Source of the DNA: Eleusine coracana subsp. coracana
Taxonomy: Eukaryota > Streptophyta > Magnoliopsida > Poales > Poaceae
DNA length: 64,000 nt
Direction: 5' to 3'
Assembly: GCA_032690845.1 (NCBI GenBank)
Contig: CM064433.1
Span: forward strand, 41,042,658-41,106,657
Part shown: positions 35,057 through 46,645 of the stretch, piece by piece
Layout of the letters: each line of letters opens with the position of its first letter
Position numbering within the stretch: the stretch's first letter is position 1
The notes under the pieces: model-generated
Database searches by the model: none
What the model saw: the letters and a program-made list of their open reading frames with translations, nothing else
Told to the model about the DNA's origin: nothing
Program-made: the position numbers and the translations under genes

Positions 35057-36376
35057 CCTGGCAACAAGTCATAGGTACGTCACAGCTCAAGTGCCTTTTG
35101 CTGACCCCGACAAGACTGACAGGTATCCGGAGATAGTGGAGGGCCAAGAGTATCAAGCTCACGCCAGACATCCGACAACCGAGAGTAGAGATCCTTCACT
35201 GTCCCATCACCCTGAGAAATCAAGTGCTCACGCCGGATAGCAGCAATGTAGGTGGACTGTCCAGAAGGCTCATAGTGCTCCTTGAGATAAGTCCACATCT
35301 GCTGTGCACACTCAAGCTCCAGAATACCAGCAGAGACATCCTCGATAATGCTCGCAACAAGAATATAGACAACAAGAGCATCCTTATCAACCCAAGTCCT
35401 GTAAGCTACAAACTGAGACTCATATGAAGCCAGACGATCATCATAAGCAGTCTGTAGTCTCTCCGCCTGAGAATCATAGGCAACAAGCGCACGATCGTAC
35501 TCAGACTTCTGTGTAGCAGTAGCATCCAATGAAGGAGTAGAAGGCTCCACCGTAAGAATAGGCTGAGCAGGAGGAGTAGAACACGGTGGACAAAGAATCT
35601 TCCCCATCAAGAAACCTCAGAGATGGAGCCCCCGTAGCTAGATCCCAAGACGAGGAGCCCGGTCACGGAAGTTGGTACCATCGAACATCACCGAACATCG
35701 CGTGAGGGGTACCCTGCTGGATGTCATAGCCGCAGATCACAATAGTCAACAGTAGCAATAGCCCACAACAATCAACAGCCCACAACAATAGCAACAGCCC
35801 ATAGCAGTCAACACAACAGGCACAACCCATAAGCAAATCAGCAGCCCACAAGCAAAGTCGGCCCACAGCAGCCTTCGCCAGCAGCCCAGAGAGAGAGAGA
35901 GAGAGATGGCTCGGGCAGCAGCTCGCGGGCAACGAAGAGGACGGGCGACGGCAGCTTCGGTCGACGACAATGCGCAAGGCGACGACGGTGGCAGCAGCTT
36001 CATTGACGGCGACAAAGAAGACGGGCGTGGGCGCGACACTAGGAGGAGGCGCGATGCCGGGAGGAGGCATGATGATGCGTGGCGCCAGGAGGTGTGGCGA
36101 TTTGCGGTGTCAGGAGGAGGTGCGACGAAGTGCGGCATGGTGATGCGCGGCGCGGTGGCGACAACGGTGATGGTAGGGTAGGGAGAGGGAGGGAGGGAAG
36201 AAGGGAATCCTAACCCTAATCCTAACCCTAACCTAGCTCTGATTCCATGTTAGTGATAATGGATATTGTATTGTCCAAGGGGCAAAGGCCCAAATATATA
36301 CATGTATAGGTTAGAGAAATATGCACAAAGGCCCCTCATATACTAGGGACTCACACACCTATACATATATCTAACA
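35057..36376 (-). mobile_element. Copia LTR retrotransposon, 5' fragment
   Basis: Reading on the minus strand: an LTR (36248-36376), a primer-binding site (36236-36247), a leader with CCCTAA-like and GA-rich runs, and a gag frame (start 35610). The gag contains UBN2-type features (DKDALVVYILVASI, QMWTYLKEHYEPS, DLYSRLSDVWRELDTLGPPLSP). A TGA stop interrupts gag near 35080, and the sequence ends at the junction with the NLR piece. Protease, integrase, RT, RNase H and the 3' LTR are absent. Confidence 0.8.
36236..36376 (-). repeat. Copia 5' LTR (129 bp) and adjacent primer-binding site
   Basis: On the minus strand the LTR begins TGTTAGATATATG and ends TCACTAACA, with short inverted TGTTAG/CTAACA termini. 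It is followed at once by TGGAATCAGAGC, one base off the tRNA-Met primer-binding site TGGTATCAGAGC. The LTR is unusually short for a gag-bearing Copia element. Confidence 0.75.
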
Positions 36377-36537
36377 CTTGCATGTTGCATTGATGGTTAG
36401 TTCTTGTCAATGTACGGTCAATGCTTTTTTTAGTCCTTATCGGCGAGCCGATGATGGCTGTCTGCCTGAATCCACGGTGGCAACAGCTTGTGCTAGACTC
36501 TGCATGTTGGTGACAGGTCGATTTCTTCAGCTGTTCG

Positions 36538-39077
36538 CCCTACCAAAAAATCAGGCTTTAGTGACACAAGTTTAGCGACAACTAAAACAATAATGTCACT
36601 ATATCACTCTATAGTGACGTGTTTCTAGAACCGCGTTACTGCTATTTGGTTGAAGAATACTTATAGTGACGGTTGTATAGAAAGTTGTCTATAGCAAATG
36701 ATTTAGCGACGTGTATCAAAAAATCCGTCTCTATAGCTTCAAGAAATAGGGACGGGTTTTAGTAGTAGTGACGCCTTTTGAAAATCCGTCGCTAGTTTCC
36801 AAGTTACAGGGACGGATTTTTATAGCAGTGATGGAGTTTTAAATTCCCGTCGCTAGTTGTCCTAGCTATAGGGACGGGGTTTACTTGTAGTGATGCAGTA
36901 TTATTTACCCGTCTCTATTACATAACCATATAATAACGGGGATAAGTATGAAAATCCTTGGTGGTGTAGTGGTGAAGTCTGTCCCTCCAGTTCAAAAGGA
37001 TCATCTCGGCTACAACTTTTCTTTTTTTTCTTTACTTTCTTTTTGGCATTATCTTTCCCCGTCGTCCCGTCCTCACCCGATCGAAAACCTAGCTGCCTTT
37101 GTTCCCCACTTCTCCTGCTGCTGCTCTCTTCTCCCTTCTCTCCCTACTTCACCCTCCCTCCACAGTGCCGTCTCTGCGGCCTCCTCTTCCGCGTCGCGCA
37201 CGCGGTGCCCTCGTCCGCCTCGCGGATCCCCCCGGCCTCGGGCTCGCCTGATCCAGCGGCGGTGGCCTCGGGCTCGCTAGATCTGGTGGCCTCTGCCTAG
37301 CGGTCAACGAGAAACCAAGAGCAGGAAGGAAGAGCCATGGATGCTGCCGCCCTCAGTGACCTGCGGCTCAAGGCGCTCATTGAGGTACTCGATCCGCTCC
37401 AAATCTTAGAAATTCTAGCGCAACTTCTCTCGCCACCGTCCGTCTGTCCTTCCTTCAATCTACCAATACCCTAGCCATGGCATTTCCACCCTATTCCATG
37501 CTTTTTGCTCATCTATTCGCTGGTATTTCTAGATGCCAAATCTGGGCACTGATGATAGATGTAGTTGTAGGCAAAATGCCCCGACATCAACAGTGAGCTC
37601 CATGCTTTAATATTTCTGTTTTCATTATTAGGGCTCGTTTGGTATGAGGCCCTAGGGGCTTCAGCTTCTATGTATACAGTATCACCCAAGGAGCCCAAGC
37701 AGTTGAGATGTACACCAAAATTTGGCAACACGCTAGGTTTTCTCTTGGATTTGGGGTTTAGATATATACACCCAAATTTGTATCGGTTGGGATGGATTGC
37801 GTGGCTCAGTCTGTGCAACTTTGCCAAAAATCTACCAAGTGATGGACCCAATCAAGTTATAGTAAGGCATTTTCTTCTTGCTGGATTCTTTAACATGCAA
37901 TAAGTAGTCAGCAGCTGCACTATGTCAAGTTAGGTAATTTTCAAGTGTTAGTGAAAATGAATCAAGAAAAGAAGTTAACCTTATGCATATATGTCTATCT
38001 GTTGGGATGTTGTAGGCTACCCAGCACCTGTATTCACACAAGGACATGGCTGGAGAGACTGAAAAGAAGTCGACATCCTTAGAAAAGGAGAATGGCACAG
38101 GAGTGATGGTAATTTTCAACATTCCCATGTTTGGTTCTGTAGCCGGTGAATACATCTGTTCCACCTGTACAAGTATTTTGCAAATAAAATCCTAGTGTTC
38201 CCTATATTACTTGGACAAGAATGTAGAATATTTTAGTACAGTTCATAAATAATGATAGTTACAGGACAAGATATAATAGAGTTGATTATCTAATTATGGT
38301 CTGATTTTTTGCAGCTAGTTGCTGCATGTTTATTTTTTCTTAGAGATGACTTTTATGATACTTATTCAATTTTTTTCTTGTTCCTTCCTAGAGCTGTTGA
38401 GAAGAGTTCTCCTAGTGCTAGAAAATCACCAAGTGTTTTTGTACAAGTTGAGAACACATAACTAGACTGAATGGTAAGTATATGTGATCTTTTGCAATTA
38501 GCAAGTAGGAGTTATAGGAAGATGTCCTAATGTTTAACATATTGATTGGCAAGTTGGAAATTCATGGGATGTATGAAGGTTGATTATGTAATAATTAGTG
38601 TATAATTCTTGTAAATTGTATTTGATGTAATCATGGTTGTGAATCGATGTGTATTGACATTGTAATAACGTCTCTTTGGATGAAATGGAGAAAAAGTAAT
38701 ATTTTTGGTGCATTTTTATTTATTTTTGTTTTTAATATTGGTCTTTAGGGACGGGGAATTGTTAGTAAACCACATCTCTGTAGGAAAGCTATAGTGACGG
38801 GTTTATAGTTAGCCGTCGCTAAAGATAGTGACGGTTTTCAAACTCATATATATAGGTTTGTTTGACCGGTCTGTAAATATTAGTGACGAGGTTCTGAAAC
38901 CCATCACTAAAAGAATTAGTGACGGGAATATGTACCGCCTCTAGTGAAGTTTTGTAGGGACGGTGGAATCCCCATCTCTAAAGGTCAGGTTTTAGAGACG
39001 CGAAAATTGAGATGGAGAGAAAATATGTTGCTAAATGGGTTAGAACCCCGTCTCTAAAGACCAAATCTGTGGTAGTG
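36538..39077. mobile_element. CACTA (En/Spm-type) non-autonomous element, 2540 bp
   Basis: The right end reads, in complement, CACTACCACAGATTTGG; the left end is a one-base variant, CCCTACCAAAAAATC. Both ends contain many subterminal repeats of TAGTGACGG / CGTCGCTA / GGGACGGG type (36560-36920 and 38745-39060), the hallmark of CACTA elements. Flanking triplets are TCG and TCA, a near match to the 3-base target duplication. No TNPA or TNPD transposase is present. The paralogous repeat at 40078-40115 lacks the element, giving an empty site. The interior carries exon-like sequence. Confidence 0.85.
36948..38473 (+). pseudogene. Host-gene-like exons captured inside the CACTA element
   Basis: A GC-rich leader (37070-37336) leads to an ATG at 37337 opening MDAAALSDLRLKALIE, which stops at a GT donor after GAG (37385). 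A second exon-like segment (about 38014-38110) sits between a TTGTAG acceptor and a GTAATT donor and reads in phase 0 as ATQHLYSHKDMAGETEKK, then a Lys/Glu-rich stretch. A third (about 38392-38470) follows a CCTTCCTAG acceptor and ends before GTAAGT. I do not recognise the parent gene. It looks like a spliced 5' gene fragment picked up by the transposon; whether it is expressed is unknown. Confidence 0.5.
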
Positions 39078-39640
39078 TCATCTTGTATTTCAGAAAACGG
39101 TGATTCCTGTTTTAAAAGTTTCTTTCTTAGTTTATCAGACTCATAATACAATCTAGGTGCGTAGTGACATGGATGAAATTCCCAGTGTGGAACAACACAG
39201 TTCATACAAGTGTTGGACATGCCTGATGTGCCTGAACATCTAGCTCCTTGTCATGCTCATCTCCACGGGCCTGTCAATGATATTGATATGAGGATTTTCC
39301 GCCTGTTCGGATGTTTGACACCGAAGAACGAATTTGCTGCAGAACTCTGCTTCTATGCTGTAACACTCAGAGGACTTGGCACCTGACAAAAGAATGCAAA
39401 AAGCATTGATACACTTGAACTGGATTTCTATGTCAACACAAACATTATAGTATCGACATTGTAGGAGCCTCTATTTTAGGGCAAATGATGAATATCATGC
39501 CATGGTTGCTCTATAGCGTGAACACTTTGGTACCTTACGGATGGAAATGTTTGTCCCGAATTCTCTGATGTCTCCTAGGCCTATGCTACAACATGTTGAG
39601 ATGAAGTATGGCTGGATGCTTGGATACGTATCATGGTCTA
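39078..39640 (+). repeat. Unknown coding-like repeat, copy A
   Basis: This unit, with its left part (36515-36537) separated by the CACTA insertion, matches copies near 40078-40700 and 52366-52900. The plus strand has an open stretch ending PVNDIDMRIFRLFGC, then FAAEL...AVTLRG..T and a TGA stop near 39383. No start codon or full gene is present. It looks like a decayed C-terminal exon plus 3' flank. Confidence 0.5.
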
Positions 39641-40077
39641 CAGAGTGCATCATGCACCACTGGTATCTATAGCTAGATGTTTTCAGTTGCTGCTTTGAGC
39701 AATGAATTGGAAACAGAAACATAGGTTGGCCACGCGAGTTCATCAGCTGTCTACGGTACTCTCTAGTTACTAAAAGCATGGTAGCTGAGTCATTGATGTG
39801 GTGTTACGACTGAAACCAAATGCATTTCTTCATGGTGGTCTCGATATAAGCATGAATATAGCTGTTATAAATTCCATGTCTCAGCACGTACTAATACTCA
39901 GCACGCTCAGAGATCTTCTACCTCTCTGGATCGACTTCCGTTGAGTGGTGCTGGTGGTACATCGCCACCTCACTTCCGACGATGTGGCCAGCATTGTTTG
40001 ACGTCCACCAGACGCCGACTCATTCCTCGACTCTAAACAAGAATTGTATTAAGTTTCTAACCTTACGGTAGGAGTGG

Positions 40078-40700
40078 GAGGTCAATTTCTTCGGCAGTTC
40101 GATTAGTATTTCAGAAACCGTGATTCTTGTTTTAAAATCTTCTTTTTCAGTTTATCAGAAATCAGAATACAGTCTAGGTGTTTATTGACACTGATGAGAC
40201 TATCAATGCAACACAACATAGGTCATACAGACTCTCTCGGATTTATATTGTTGACACCGTTTAACTTTTTTACCTATGTTTGACCATTCATACCCGAGGT
40301 GACTGATCAACCTCTAGATTCTCATCATCATCTGCTCGGGCCCATCAATGATGCCAATCTGAGGATTTTGTGCCTCTTCGGATGCTTGGCACAGGGAACG
40401 ACTTTGCAGGAGAACCTGAGGATCATGTTGTAACATTCAGAGTACATAGCACCTGAAAATAATGCAAAAGGTATGAATGCACTTGAATTGGGTTTCTATT
40501 TCAATACTAACATTACAATATCAATATTGTAGGGGCCATTATATTAAGGAAAAGATTGAACCGTGAATTGTATCATGCAATGGCTGCTGTAGCGTGAACA
40601 CTAAGTATTTTGCTACCTTATGAATGAAAATGTTTGTCCTGAATTCTCTAATGCCCCTAGGCCTATGCTGCAACATGTTGAAATGAAGGATGGCTGATTA
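40078..40700 (+). repeat. Unknown coding-like repeat, copy B
   Basis: Similar to copy A at about 1 kb distance, so the two form a tandem pair. The frame GPINDANLRILCLFGCL is a diverged version of the same peptide. It is uninterrupted where copy A carries the CACTA element, so it serves as the empty-site reference. Confidence 0.5.
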
Positions 40701-41040
40701 CGTATTTTTGCTCTATATAGTGCAACTTATCCTTTGTTGTGCATTACAGAGCAGATTTAAAAGAACACACCCTCTACCCACTGGAACCAATGGTCCAAGA
40801 TGTCGTATTTTACTTTATTACTGCTTGAGATCTGCCTCTGTTCCTCTTCCACCTCAATTAAATTGAGTGTGTTTACCGATATCAATGTCTCAATCCTAAT
40901 ATACTACTCGGCATGAGGATAATGACTCTTAAGTATCTTCTTGAACTCACAGGTTCAACCAACAGAAAGGAAAAGGGTGTTTTGATGACACAATTAATCA
41001 GCCATCGTCCATGATCTATCCAAAGTGTGAAACCGAATGA

Positions 41041-41480
41041 CAGTTTCCCTGATCAAAAGCCTCCAACTATACTGGATAATTGACAGGCAATGGGATCACC
41101 TCCTTGAGAGCGGCGAAGCGATTGATCGGGCCGATGCCGCTCTCCCCGGCAAGCAGGCAATCCATGTATGCATCGATGTCGACCCTGAAAAGGATACGAG
41201 CCCTGTGCCCTTGATCACCAATCGCTTCTTGGGGTCCCTCTCCCACCGCAGGGCCGCTGCCGCTGTCACGGAAGGCGCACAGAGACGTGCTTGGTGTGCG
41301 CTCATCGACCTTCATGGACGCGGCGGTCAAAAGCTCATCGCGCGTGACGGTTTCCCCCTCATTCGGGAAGTGGCGGCGATGAGACGGCGTGAGTCGAAGC
41401 GAGGAGAGCAAGACGGACGCTGAAAGTTTCCTGATTGTGATCCATAACTTCATGCAACTCCAACATTCAAGATTATCCAT
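41041..41480 (-). other. GC-rich coding-like stretch, unrecognised
   Basis: Both strands have open frames here. The minus-strand frame (41067-41480, 137 residues) ends FRVDIDAYMDCLLAGESG...ALKEVIPLPV and the plus-strand frame (41037-41423) is 128 residues. Composition is GC-rich compared with the AT-rich flanks, as expected of a captured or relic exon. No domain is recognised and I cannot decide the coding strand. Confidence 0.25.
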
Positions 41481-42129
41481 TGCACCTGACCCTGATCATG
41501 TGGCTGCTCTCGAACGTGATAAGCCTGATGCTCGCAGGCTACTAGGCTAGATCATGCAAAGCAGCGTGGCCAGAACAAAACATGTTGATGCTAAGAAACC
41601 ACTTGAAAACCCTAGCTAGTAACGACCCAAGAATGATTGTGTTCATGATGATTTAGATTCTACTGACACTGGCCTCATGATGAAATTGTGAACCACAAAC
41701 TTCTTGATGCCTTCCAGGCCTATGATGTAACAGCATCTTAACAGAATGAGAATATGTTTGTTACAAGAAACGGGTGTGAGGGATTGTGCAGTGCTAAAGG
41801 TTTTGTGCTTCTTTATTTGTGGTATTTATAGACATAGCGATGCTCCTGCATTGCTGCCTATTCAAGAGTCAGTCAATGGTTACTGCGGCAAGTATTTTAG
41901 AGAAACTAGTCAAATTGCCGGTGCATCTGCACGGAATAGATGTCTTATATTTGTATTTGGAGTTGTGGTAGAATCCATACAAATAAGTCATCGTGTTTTA
42001 AGTTAAAAAAAAGTCACCCCTGTGTTTAGGATCTTTCCACTTGGTTTCTGAATTTATGACACCCTCATTACTACTGTTTTTAAAATAGAGAATATATTAA
42101 AAATATTTTAGCCGTTGTAACACTAAGCT

Positions 42130-42551
42130 TTTTTTTTTCTTTTTCGAATCGGATTTCTCCACTTCCATTCCAACAAGAACGGAGATCATTACAGAAGTTT
42201 AGGTTTGAGAAAAAGAACCAACAGAAGTGGCGGGAGGGAGTGACCCCTCCAGGCCAACCCTACATAGCTACAAGATCTCTAGAAATAACTATGCAGGAAA
42301 AAAACGCTGGATGCTACAGCATCAGCGTACCTCCTACAGAACGAGAGCTTAGAGTTTGGCTCGCAGGCCTTTGTATAGAAGTTCACGAATCACACAGATT
42401 ACCTTGTGTGCCCAAAAAGGTATCAGCACCAAATTCTCTTGCAAATTTCAGGCTTCAGACCGACACGCTCCCTCCAGGATCTCTTGGGTGCCATCTTGAT
42501 CCCCTTCAGGTTCTTCTTCACGAGCTTCTGGTAACGGCAGCAGAACGCAGC
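42130..42551 (-). mobile_element. 5'-truncated LINE tail (422 bp)
   Basis: A poly-T run at the left marks the 3' end of a minus-strand retroposon. The insertion is bounded by perfect 14-base duplications TGTAACACTAAGCT (42116-42129 and 42552-42565). The tail phrase TAATGATCTCCGTTCTTGTT in complement is the kind found at plant LINE 3' ends. No intact frame. Confidence 0.75.
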
Positions 42552-43757
42552 TGTAACACTAAGCTGTCTATTATAGTATTATTATAATAACTCGTCATAT
42601 AACCCGCGCAATTGCGCGGTCTAGACATGAGTTTCTTTTCATAGCATATTGTAACTTATACGCTAGGATTGAATGTAGTATGGATTACTATAATGCAAAT
42701 TGAATATAATGTTGATAATATTAATAACAAATATACAAGTAAAGTAAATATAAGTCAGTGCTTATTATATTTTATTTTCATCTTTTTTCTTATTAAAGAG
42801 CACTGAGGTGTAACTTTCGTACTGTCAAGAAGCCTACAAATTTCTTCACCACAGGATGTGTTCTCTACTATGCGTTGATTTTATAACGTTACTTATCATC
42901 ATTGCTTAGATACGTCCTCATCTGAAGGTAGTTTTGGCATATATCTGCTGGTCATAATCAATGCAATAGCGCAGTGTTGGTTATTATCAAGATCAGCTCT
43001 TATTTGTGCTTTTAATGGATTCCAACTGTATTTTGCTACGTTAAAGTTAGTGTTGTAAGCTTGTAATCAAAGTGTTCATCTATCTTTGATTGAAAAGCTA
43101 TCATGTTTAACCTTCCAGACACATCATGCATTTAGTTGAAGATTTTACTTGGCTGTTGGTTATGCCCAAGTGCCTGCAATAGTAGTCAGTTGAATAACTT
43201 GCATATAATTTTGCTCGGTGCCTGTACTTTCACTCGCCGTTGCCAGAGAAAAATATTTCTTCCCCTTTTCATTCACAAAACATTATCTGAACAAACTGAA
43301 TTCACAAGTATGAATCAACCTTGAAAATCATAGCATACGTGCAGTAATTGTTAACAGTTTTCGAGGCACCACAATAGAAATTACATATATCAGGGAATTG
43401 CAAACATTTGATACTTTACGACTGACAAGAAAAATGAACATCATTAGGTCAAGTCTTGAACTAAAATAAATAAACTGAATAGTCTTATAATATGTCCAGA
43501 TAACAATTGTTTATCTATGCACTAATTAATGCCACGATGAAACCTGTGGAGGATTAGGTTCCAAAAGATCAGATCTGATTCTCTACCATCTGATTGACTC
43601 CACTACACTGAAATCTGATACATAACTGGCAATTATATGTTATTCAGCGTGGTAGGTATATGGAGCTATTGGGTTTGAATTTTTCTTTCTGGGAGAGGAC
43701 CACGTCACTTAGGGCAAAATGTCTCTTTTTTGGCTGGACCACTGATTATGCAATGAT

Positions 43758-46276
43758 TTTTTTTCTCGAATACACAGGAGAGCTGCGTATCATTACATTT
43801 AAAGAGAAGAAAAGATCGACCCCTTACAGCAACTTCACCCCCCCTACTCCAGGCCGAGCTGTGAGGGGGTTGCAAAAAAAAATACAAAAGGGAGAGCTCT
43901 AAACCTTAACAATAAGGTTGAGGCCTGACCACCCTAGAATAACCTATCCTAGCAGAACTCCTAGACCTAGGTGTTGCATCGAGCACCTGCAAGGCACCAA
44001 AGCTCATGCTCCTCTTTGAATGCTCTCAAGAGACTATTGATTCCAGGCTGAGCACCATCAACACAACCATTTCAGGCTGAGCACCATAAAAAAAACAACC
44101 ATTTCGGTGTTTCCATAAGATCAATGCCCCCAAAATTATGACCGAGTTTAGGCCCTTTTTTTGCTCTTTATGCAATTTCTTGATTGCTTTGCGCCACCAA
44201 TCTGCAAAGGAGAGTTCAGCAGCAGTGGGAACTCTGTCTTGCAGACCCAAGATCGAAAAGATCCTATACCAAAATTCCCGTGCAAGAACACATGTTGTGA
44301 GCAAATGTTGAATACTTTCTTCTTCTTGGTCATAGAGAGGGCAAGAATCAGGATGTAATAGCTGTCTCCGAGCAAGTCTGTCGGCCATCCAAACTCTATT
44401 CCTTATGGCCAATCAAATGAAAACTTTGCATTTCTATGGAGCCCAAGATTTCCAGAGCCGCCTCCATGGTTCAAAAGTGACAGAGCCGTTGTGAAATGGT
44501 TGGTAGGCAGACTTAGAAGTAAACTCTCCATAATTGTCAAGTCTCCAAACATGTACGTTAGCATCTGTTGATAATGCAAATTCATGGAGGGTTATCCCAT
44601 AACTGAAAATACTCAAACAAACCGACCATGGATAGACCTCCCCTGATGTCAGCCGGCCAGTCATGCACTTGTAGGGCTTCACCTACCGTGTGTTGCTTGC
44701 GGACTTTTTGTGGTACTGCCACAAACACACATGGAGCCAGGTCTTGTACGGTGCATCCCATGATCCATCGATCTTGCTAGAACAACGTGTCATTACCATT
44801 TCCAACTTGAGTTTCGGTTGCCACATTGAAAAGGGCATGGGCTTTAGGATGAACATTTATGTCTAGGCTGGACCAGGCATGATTAGGATCGGTTTTTTGA
44901 AACCAAAGCCATCTAATCTGTAGTGCCCATCCCATGAGCTCCAAATTGAGGATACCGAGTCAACCATACTCTAGTGGGTGCTGCACTTTAACCCATGCAA
45001 CCAAGCAAGATCCACCCTTGACCTCCTTCCTGCCTTTCCCAGTGAATCCTCTCCTAATTTTGTCAATGCTGCGGATGAACCACTTGGGCACTCTGATAGC
45101 AACCAGAACATAGATAGGGATTGCTAAAAGCACAAACTGGGTCCAGGTGACCCGTCCTGCTATGTTCATGAGGGCTGCCTTCCATCCTGGCAGCTTATCC
45201 CCAATCCTTTCAATCCACATCAAAAGTTCAGCTTTCCCAAATCGCTTGTTTGTCACTGGAAGCCCCAAATAAGTGCAAGGAAATACAGCTGGTTCATAAG
45301 GCAGAGTTGCAGCAACCGTTTCCATGTGACCCGGGTTGCAGTGGAGCCCTGATGCTTGTCCAAATTTATCCAAGATTTGCAAAGTCAATTGCATTTCTTC
45401 CTCTACCGGCCGGATAAATAAGGTCACATCATCAGCATACAAGGAGATACGCTGACCCGGATTGCGCCGAGATAGCGGTTGAAGGAGTCCCAGGTCACCG
45501 GCCTTTGTAAACAAGCTGTTCAAAACACCCATGACCAAAATAAATAGCATTGGTGATAGGGGGTCTCCTTGACGAAGACCTCGCCGATGTCTTATATCAT
45601 CTCCAGGCTCCCCATTGAGAATCACCCGAGTAGAGGAAGTAGTGAGAATACTTGAAACTAGATTGCACCACCCTTGACCAAACCCCAAATGATTAAGAAC
45701 TTCCAATAAGAAACCCCAAGACACTGAATCAAATGCTTTAGATATATCCAACTTGAGAAATATGCTTGGGACTTGCTGCCGATGTAGGAGCTTGACTGTT
45801 TGCTGCACCAAAATATAGTTGTCATGAATGCATCGACCTCGAATAAAAGCACTTTGATTTACAAAGACAATGCTGTCCAAAAGAGGTGCAAGTCTATTAG
45901 CCATGATCTTTGTGATGAGCTTTGCAAAGCTATGAATGAGGCTAATTGGCCGAAAATCCTTTGGATGCAAGGCTTCAGCTTTCTTGGGTACGAGAGTGAG
46001 ATATGCCAAATTAAGGAGCCAAAGTTTCCTGGCATTCCCTTGCTGTAGTGTGATGATGGCTGCCATGAAATCCGCCTTAATCAAGTGCCAACACGCTTTA
46101 TAAAATAGACCGGTGTATCCATCTGGTCCCGGGGCCCTATCCGAAGGCAAAGTTTTTATTGTGTTCCACAACTCATCTTCACCAATGGGCACATCCAGAG
46201 CTGAGAGATCCAAACCTTCTTTGTGCATGAAATTTAGGTCGAGTATAGACGAGCGGGCTAGAGCCGTGCCTAGAAG
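43758..46276 (-). mobile_element. LINE (L1-type), 5'-truncated, minus strand
   Basis: A poly-T run at 43758 marks the 3' end. Perfect 14-base target duplications GATTATGCAATGAT flank it (43744-43757 and 46277-46290), and the same 14-mer occurs once, uninterrupted, in duplication copy 1 near 29957. Only the distal part of ORF2 is present. Confidence 0.92.
44026..46228 (-). pseudogene. LINE ORF2: reverse transcriptase and C-terminal zinc region
   Basis: The open part (44960-46228, 422 residues) is a non-LTR reverse transcriptase with APGPDGYTGLFYK, FRPISLIHSFAKL, LDISKAFDSV, GLRQGDPLSPMLF and the catalytic YADD at 45428-45439. Downstream, in shifted frames (44434-44682 and 44026-44412), lies the zf-RVT region (CPLYDQEEESIQHLLTTCV). 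This enzyme copies its own RNA into DNA at a nicked target. The endonuclease domain is missing through 5' truncation, and frameshifts break the C-terminal third, so the copy is dead. Confidence 0.9.
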
Positions 46277-46645
46277 GATTATGCAATGATAATATTAGTG
46301 ATAATTATGTTTATGTTGTACCACTAAGGTATTAACATATGTGCTCCTGAACCAAAAATCAAGTGAAGGGCTCCCTTTTTTCATTTCCCCCTAAAAGTAC
46401 ACCTCAAAGATCCTTATCCTTAGCTATTCCCTCGGGCGCTTGAAAAATCTTTTGTCATTTTATACTCTGCTGTTTTTTCTTAAAGAACCATCTTTAATAT
46501 TTTTTGATGTCAAACTGCACGAAATGGTTCTAATCTGCATTCAATATGTTTAACGATGATAGGAACCTCGTTTGTGGTTTATATTCACCCGGTGGTGCAC
46601 AATTTCTCTAAAATTTCCATAGTCCATTGAGAGTCCACTGAAATC

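Noticed and set aside
35906..36181. Plus-strand 91-residue basic frame
   Set aside because: It lies in the Copia leader, antisense to the element, and is GC-rich low complexity.
36208..36235. CCCTAA-like repeats as an interstitial telomere
   Set aside because: Only about four imperfect units, placed between the Copia primer-binding site and gag, so they are more likely leader sequence.
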